The notes beneath the pieces are model-generated. The model made no database searches. It was given only the letters and a program-made list of their open reading frames with translations, and was not told the origin of the DNA. From positions 62,001 to 126,000 of the forward strand of contig NZ_JAQLFL010000007.1 in NCBI RefSeq assembly GCF_028206995.1: DNA of 64,000 bases, in the 5' to 3' direction. This DNA is from Collinsella aerofaciens (GTDB lineage Bacteria > Actinomycetota > Coriobacteriia > Coriobacteriales > Coriobacteriaceae). The translations under genes were made by a program, and so were the position numbers. Of the stretch, positions 60,526 to 64,000 are shown piece by piece. Every line of letters starts with the position of its first letter. The stretch's first letter is position 1.

Positions 60526-61410
60526 CTATTTCAGTTCGTCGATATCGATATGCTCAATGCTCTTGAGCGGCTGACCAAAGATAAAGCTGCCCGCCACCGC
60601 AAACTCGGCAATGTTATCAGCCGTCGTGGCAAAACGATGCTGCGGCTCGGCGGCGTCGCCCGCCAGCTGCTCGCGGCGCGTGAGGATATCGGTCAGCTCG
60701 CGCGTGGTCTCCTCGGCGGAACTCACGACGCGCACCCCAGGCCCCAGCGCATGGCGGATAGGTCCCACCAACAGCGGGAAATGCGTACAGCCGAGCACCA
60801 CGGTATCGATACCGTGGTCGCGCAGCGGCTCAACCGTGGCACCCACCAGCGCGCGCACGGCAGGCGTATCGAAGATATCCTCGTTCTCAAGCCACTGTTC
60901 CTGCAGATGTGCACCCGAGGCGAGCTCGTGTTCGACAACCTCGACAAAGCTCGAGGCAGGACAGCCGTATACATCGACGCCGGCATCTAGATCCTGAATG
61001 GCGCGCGTGTAGGCGCCCGAGCGAATGGTGAGGTTGGTGGCGAGCACGCCCACGCGACGCGTATGCGTGCTGTTGATTGCTGCACGGGCACCCGGCGCAA
61101 TCACGCCGATCACGGGAACGTCGAGCACCTGCTGGGCCAAACGCAAGGCCGCAGCGGTCGCCGTGTTGCAGGCGATGACCATAATCTTGACGTCGTGCTT
61201 CGAAAGCCAACGACCCGCCTGCAGCGCAAACGAGCGCACCTCATCCTCGGTGCGCGTGCCGTAGGGGCAGCGCTTGGTGTCGCCAAAGTAGTAGACGGAC
61301 TCGTGCGGCAACGCCGTCGCAATCGCGCGCGCAACCGTCAGACCGCCCAAACCAGAATCGAACACGCCAATCGGGCGCGTGTCGCCTGCCGGATTCTCGA
61401 TATCGGACAT
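60526..61410 (-). CDS. murI: glutamate racemase
   Basis: Supplies D-glutamate for peptidoglycan. 294 residues: RPIGVFDSGLGGLTVARAI, YFGDTKRCPYGTRTEDEV, first catalytic Cys in VIACNTATAAA (near 84), second in VLGCTHFPLL (near 195). ATG at 61410 with GTGAGG upstream; a start 12 codons earlier is less likely. The C-terminus is about 25 residues longer than typical. In a cell-wall context with murE. Confidence 0.95.
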   Translation of the reverse strand: MSDIENPAGDTRPIGVFDSGLGGLTVARAIATALPHESVYYFGDTKRCPYGTRTEDEVRSFALQAGRWLSKHDVKIMVIACNTATAAALRLAQQVLDVPVIGVIAPGARAAINSTHTRRVGVLATNLTIRSGAYTRAIQDLDAGVDVYGCPASSFVEVVEHELASGAHLQEQWLENEDIFDTPAVRALVGATVEPLRDHGIDTVVLGCTHFPLLVGPIRHALGPGVRVVSSAEETTRELTDILTRREQLAGDAAEPQHRFATTADNIAEFAVAGSFIFGQPLKSIEHIDIDELK

Positions 61411-61461
61411 TACCTCACCAGATTCTCTCTCGAAAAATGCGACCAATCGTGATGCGTCGCG

Positions 61462-62373
61462 CTACGAACGCGCCGCGACCAGCAGCTCTGCCGTCGCCGC
61501 CCAACCGTCGACAATTTTGCCGCGCGTAACGAAAGCGTTCTCGCAAGCAGCCAGGAACTCGGGCGCGCCGGCGCTCGTCAGGCCATTCTCGACCAGGCAG
61601 AACGTGCCCACGTGATCGGCCATGTAGAAGTCGGACTCGGAATCGCCGAGCGCGAGCGTCTCCTCGCGCTCGATCCCCAGGTGCTCGCAGAAGCGCGCGA
61701 TGGCAACGCCCTTGTTGAGACCCGCGGGGTTGATGTTGAATGCGCGACCGTCCTCGACGCGATCGAGCTCGAGCGTCGTCGGCTTGGACAGGTGAGTCAG
61801 ATGGCCGTTGCAAGCCCAGATCAGACCGCAGCCGGCCTCGTCCAGGATGGCCTGAACCTCATCGTCGGGCACATCGCCGCGCATGCCGACGGTGACCTCA
61901 CGGTATTTGTAGCCGGTCGACATGTCGTTGTGATACTCGATCTTGTGCGGCCAGCGGGCGAGGATCTTCTCGCACACGCCGGTCTGCTCGATCACCTGGT
62001 GCGGCGTGAGGCCGCAAGAGGAGTCGTAGGGCATGTCGCCGGTCAGATACTCCCAATCGTTGGCTTTGAGGTCGTACATGACCAGGCCGCCCATCTCGCC
62101 GATGTAGGAGTTGAGACCGAGCACGCGCGCGTCCTCGTGGATCATGGTACGGTTGCGGCCCGAGGTGGGAACCACCTGAATACCAGCGCGAGCGAGCGCC
62201 ACGACGGCCTCGACGAGTTTGGTCGAGGGGTTGCCGTCGTTGTCGCGTAGCACGCACGAGCCGGGTGCGAGCATCGTGGCATCCAGGTCGGTAAAGACGT
62301 ATTTGACCTTGGCCAAGCGCTCGCGCATCTCGCCCGAAAGCTCGGCAACGGTCGGCAGGGTATTGTGGGACAT
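61462..62373 (-). CDS. HAD-superfamily phosphatase (Cof-like, type IIB)
   Basis: Cytoplasmic phosphatase of unknown substrate. 303 residues: motif I YVFTDLDATMLAPG (Asp nucleophile plus second Asp), motif II VVPTSGR, Lys in NPAGLNKGVAI and motif III ALGDSESDFYMADHVG. The type-IIB cap lies between (about 95-215). In motif I the common DGT is DAT, so the flexible Gly is Ala. ATG at 62373 follows GGAGTAACC. It lies between murE and murI on the same strand. Confidence 0.9.
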   Translation of the reverse strand: MSHNTLPTVAELSGEMRERLAKVKYVFTDLDATMLAPGSCVLRDNDGNPSTKLVEAVVALARAGIQVVPTSGRNRTMIHEDARVLGLNSYIGEMGGLVMYDLKANDWEYLTGDMPYDSSCGLTPHQVIEQTGVCEKILARWPHKIEYHNDMSTGYKYREVTVGMRGDVPDDEVQAILDEAGCGLIWACNGHLTHLSKPTTLELDRVEDGRAFNINPAGLNKGVAIARFCEHLGIEREETLALGDSESDFYMADHVGTFCLVENGLTSAGAPEFLAACENAFVTRGKIVDGWAATAELLVAARS

Positions 62374-62480
62374 GGTTACTCCGTTTACGTAGAAGGGTTT
62401 GGACTTGGACGGCATGTTTTGATTGAGGGAACACGCTTATGGCGACAGCGCACTCAGGGCGCCGCCGCCATCATGGTTCA

Positions 62481-64000
62481 TTAGTCAAACTGGGTAACAT
62501 CGATCAGGCGATTGGCCAGCGAAAGGTCGCTCTCGATGGGCACGAACTCGTCGCCCACGTGCATGAGCTCCTCGTCACCCTTTGCCAGCAGCAAGACAAT
62601 GGTGGGAGCATCGGGGTTGACGTACTCCTCGCGCGCCGCCTTGAACGCCGCATGCACAGCGGCTTCGCGGTCGAGGATGATCTTGTTCGGCGTATCGTCG
62701 GGAACATGCTCGGCAAGCTCGCGACAGACCTTCATCGGGTCCTCGTGAGCTGGATCCTCGTTCGTAAAGATCATCAGGTCGGAATACGGTGCGGCCTCGC
62801 GTGGCAATTGCTCGCGGCGCTCCTGCGCCTTGCCGCCGGCGGCGCCAAACAGCGCAATGACGGGGCTAGCGGGAAACGCGCGCTTGACCGACGAGAAAAG
62901 CGAACGGAACGAAAGCTGGTTGTGCGCATAGTCAACGACGCAGATCACGCGGCCGTCCTTCGACTCCACGACCTCCATGCGGCCCGGCACACGCAGTTTG
63001 GAGAGGCCCTTCTTGATAGCCTCGATACCGATGCCGATCTCGCGCGCAGCGGCGATAGCGACCAGCGCGTTTTCCACGTTAAAGTCGCCCGCGATACCCA
63101 GCAGGACCTTCTCCCCCGCCTCGGGCTCGTCGGCACTCATGCCGTGCAAGTTGAACTCGATGTTAAAGCCGAGCATGCGGACATCGCTCGCCCACAGGCT
63201 TGCCTCGGGATGCTCGACGCCAACGGTCACCAAGCGCTCGGCCGTCGACGCTGCCTCTAGCACACGGTCAACCTCATCGGTGCCCAGATTCACCACGGCG
63301 GTCTTTGCCTGGTCAAAGATCCTAAGCTTGCTCTCAAAATAATCCTCAAACGTGGGGTGTTCGATCGGCGAGATGTGGTCGCGGCCGATGTTGAGGAAGC
63401 ACGCCACGTCAAACGGCAGATTCTCGACGCGTTGGTACTTGAGCGCCTGGCTCGAGACCTCCATGACCATGGACTGGCGACCGGACGTGCGGCAGTTGGC
63501 GATATGGCGCCAAACCTCGGGGGCCTCGGGCGTGGTGTTGGTACTCTCGCAGCACTCGATACCATCGTCGGTACTCACCGAGCCGATCATGCCGCAGGAC
63601 TCGCCCGCCGCCTTGATGATGGACTGGAGCATAAAAGCGGCCGTGGTCTTTCCCTTGGTGCCGGTGATGCCCACGATCTTGACGTCGTGGTCGGGACGGT
63701 CGTAGACCTCCGGCGGCAACAGGGCCATGGCCGTGCGAACACTATCAACAACCAGCATCGCAGCACCGCTCTCCTGCGCCAGCGGCTCCAGAGACTCGAC
63801 CAGCGACTCCTCGCACACAAATGCGACGGCGCCCGCATCGAGCGCCATGCTCAAAAACGCGGGCTTAAAGGCAGCACCTTTGCAAAAGAATACGTCACCT
63901 GCCGAGACCGCGCGCGAATCAAACGAGCAGCCGGTCACGGCGCGCTCGTCAACCTGCTCTGATGCGCGCAGCTCGCCGCACACATCGAGAAGCTTGGCAA
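62481..64000 (-). CDS. murE: UDP-N-acetylmuramyl peptide synthetase MurE (partial)
   Basis: Adds the third amino acid to the peptidoglycan stem peptide. At least 506 residues; the frame runs through the right edge (...AKLLDVCGELRASEQ), so the true start is outside. ATP loop GITGTKGKTTAAF, STNTTPEAPEVW, MVMEVSSQALK, NIGRDHISPIEH and DYAHNQLSF are visible. The substrate-specificity loop reads TNEDPAHEDP rather than the DNPR of meso-diaminopimelate enzymes, suggesting a different diamino acid such as lysine or ornithine. Confidence 0.95.
   Translation of the reverse strand, partial: AKLLDVCGELRASEQVDERAVTGCSFDSRAVSAGDVFFCKGAAFKPAFLSMALDAGAVAFVCEESLVESLEPLAQESGAAMLVVDSVRTAMALLPPEVYDRPDHDVKIVGITGTKGKTTAAFMLQSIIKAAGESCGMIGSVSTDDGIECCESTNTTPEAPEVWRHIANCRTSGRQSMVMEVSSQALKYQRVENLPFDVACFLNIGRDHISPIEHPTFEDYFESKLRIFDQAKTAVVNLGTDEVDRVLEAASTAERLVTVGVEHPEASLWASDVRMLGFNIEFNLHGMSADEPEAGEKVLLGIAGDFNVENALVAIAAAREIGIGIEAIKKGLSKLRVPGRMEVVESKDGRVICVVDYAHNQLSFRSLFSSVKRAFPASPVIALFGAAGGKAQERREQLPREAAPYSDLMIFTNEDPAHEDPMKVCRELAEHVPDDTPNKIILDREAAVHAAFKAAREEYVNPDAPTIVLLLAKGDEELMHVGDEFVPIESDLSLANRLIDVTQFD

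Overview
The window looks like a chromosomal segment of a high-GC gut actinobacterium of the class Coriobacteriia, most like Collinsella. This is inferred from the GC-rich third positions, the protein sequences, the L10 leader, the FeoA-FeoB fusion and the gene order. It was not tested by any search. Almost all housekeeping genes lie on the minus strand. The window is cut inside rpoB on the left and inside murE on the right.

Read along the minus strand (right to left), there is an old conserved backbone: murE, a HAD phosphatase, murI, rph, rdgB, dtd, veg, ispE, tRNA-Pro, tatA, greA, lysS, clpC, disA, ispD, ispF, cysS, rlmB, yacP, tRNA-Tyr/Thr/Met, tuf, rpmG, tRNA-Trp, secE, nusG, rplK, rplA, rplJ, rplL, rpoB. 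Much of this order (veg-ispE, lysS, clpC, disA-ispD-ispF-cysS-rlmB-yacP, rpmG-secE-nusG-rplKA-rplJL-rpoB) is also the order known from Bacillus subtilis. Here it is interrupted by accessory blocks. (1) lysS to clpC holds a ThrE-type exporter, a DUF2798-like membrane protein, a 1479-residue acyl-CoA dehydratase activase and a TetR regulator. (2) clpC to disA holds pepD, a hipBA toxin-antitoxin pair and mntP behind a manganese riboswitch. (3) yacP to tRNA-Tyr holds a single-gene HTH/HipA-like kinase with two operator palindromes, tRNA-Thr(TGT) and about 0.8 kb of nested and tandem palindromes. (4) rplA to rplJ holds about 22 kb: an aminotransferase, a DNA glycosylase, a GH13 hydrolase, an MFS pump, feoAB, an esterase, EIIA-Glc, asnS, a WYL-like regulator, a Trp-type ABC transporter, a surface 5'-nucleotidase, MscS, and a ParB-like/BMP fusion coupled to a phosphoesterase. 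(5) rplL to rpoB holds galU.

The most unusual content is intergenic. At least four palindromic repeat families occur. The first has three roughly 65-bp hairpins ending in GTTGCGGTGGAATA, whose arms covary between copies. The second has five stem-loops carrying a GGGGACAGG-like core, each beginning exactly at the TAA stop codon of the upstream gene. The third is a GGCATAGACC stem-loop found behind two aminoacyl-tRNA synthetase genes. The fourth comprises clustered arrays at 12.3 kb and 30.6-31.05 kb. A 204-bp near-perfect palindrome lies upstream of the rplJ leader. No CRISPR array, rRNA operon, prophage or recognisable transposase gene was seen.

Functionally the window combines translation and transcription machinery, isoprenoid precursor synthesis (ispD, ispE, ispF), peptidoglycan precursors (murI, murE), c-di-AMP synthesis (disA), metal homeostasis (feoAB, mntP), nutrient uptake and two HipA-type kinases. 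Start codons were chosen from ribosome-binding sites and family alignments recalled from memory; several differ from the longest open frame.
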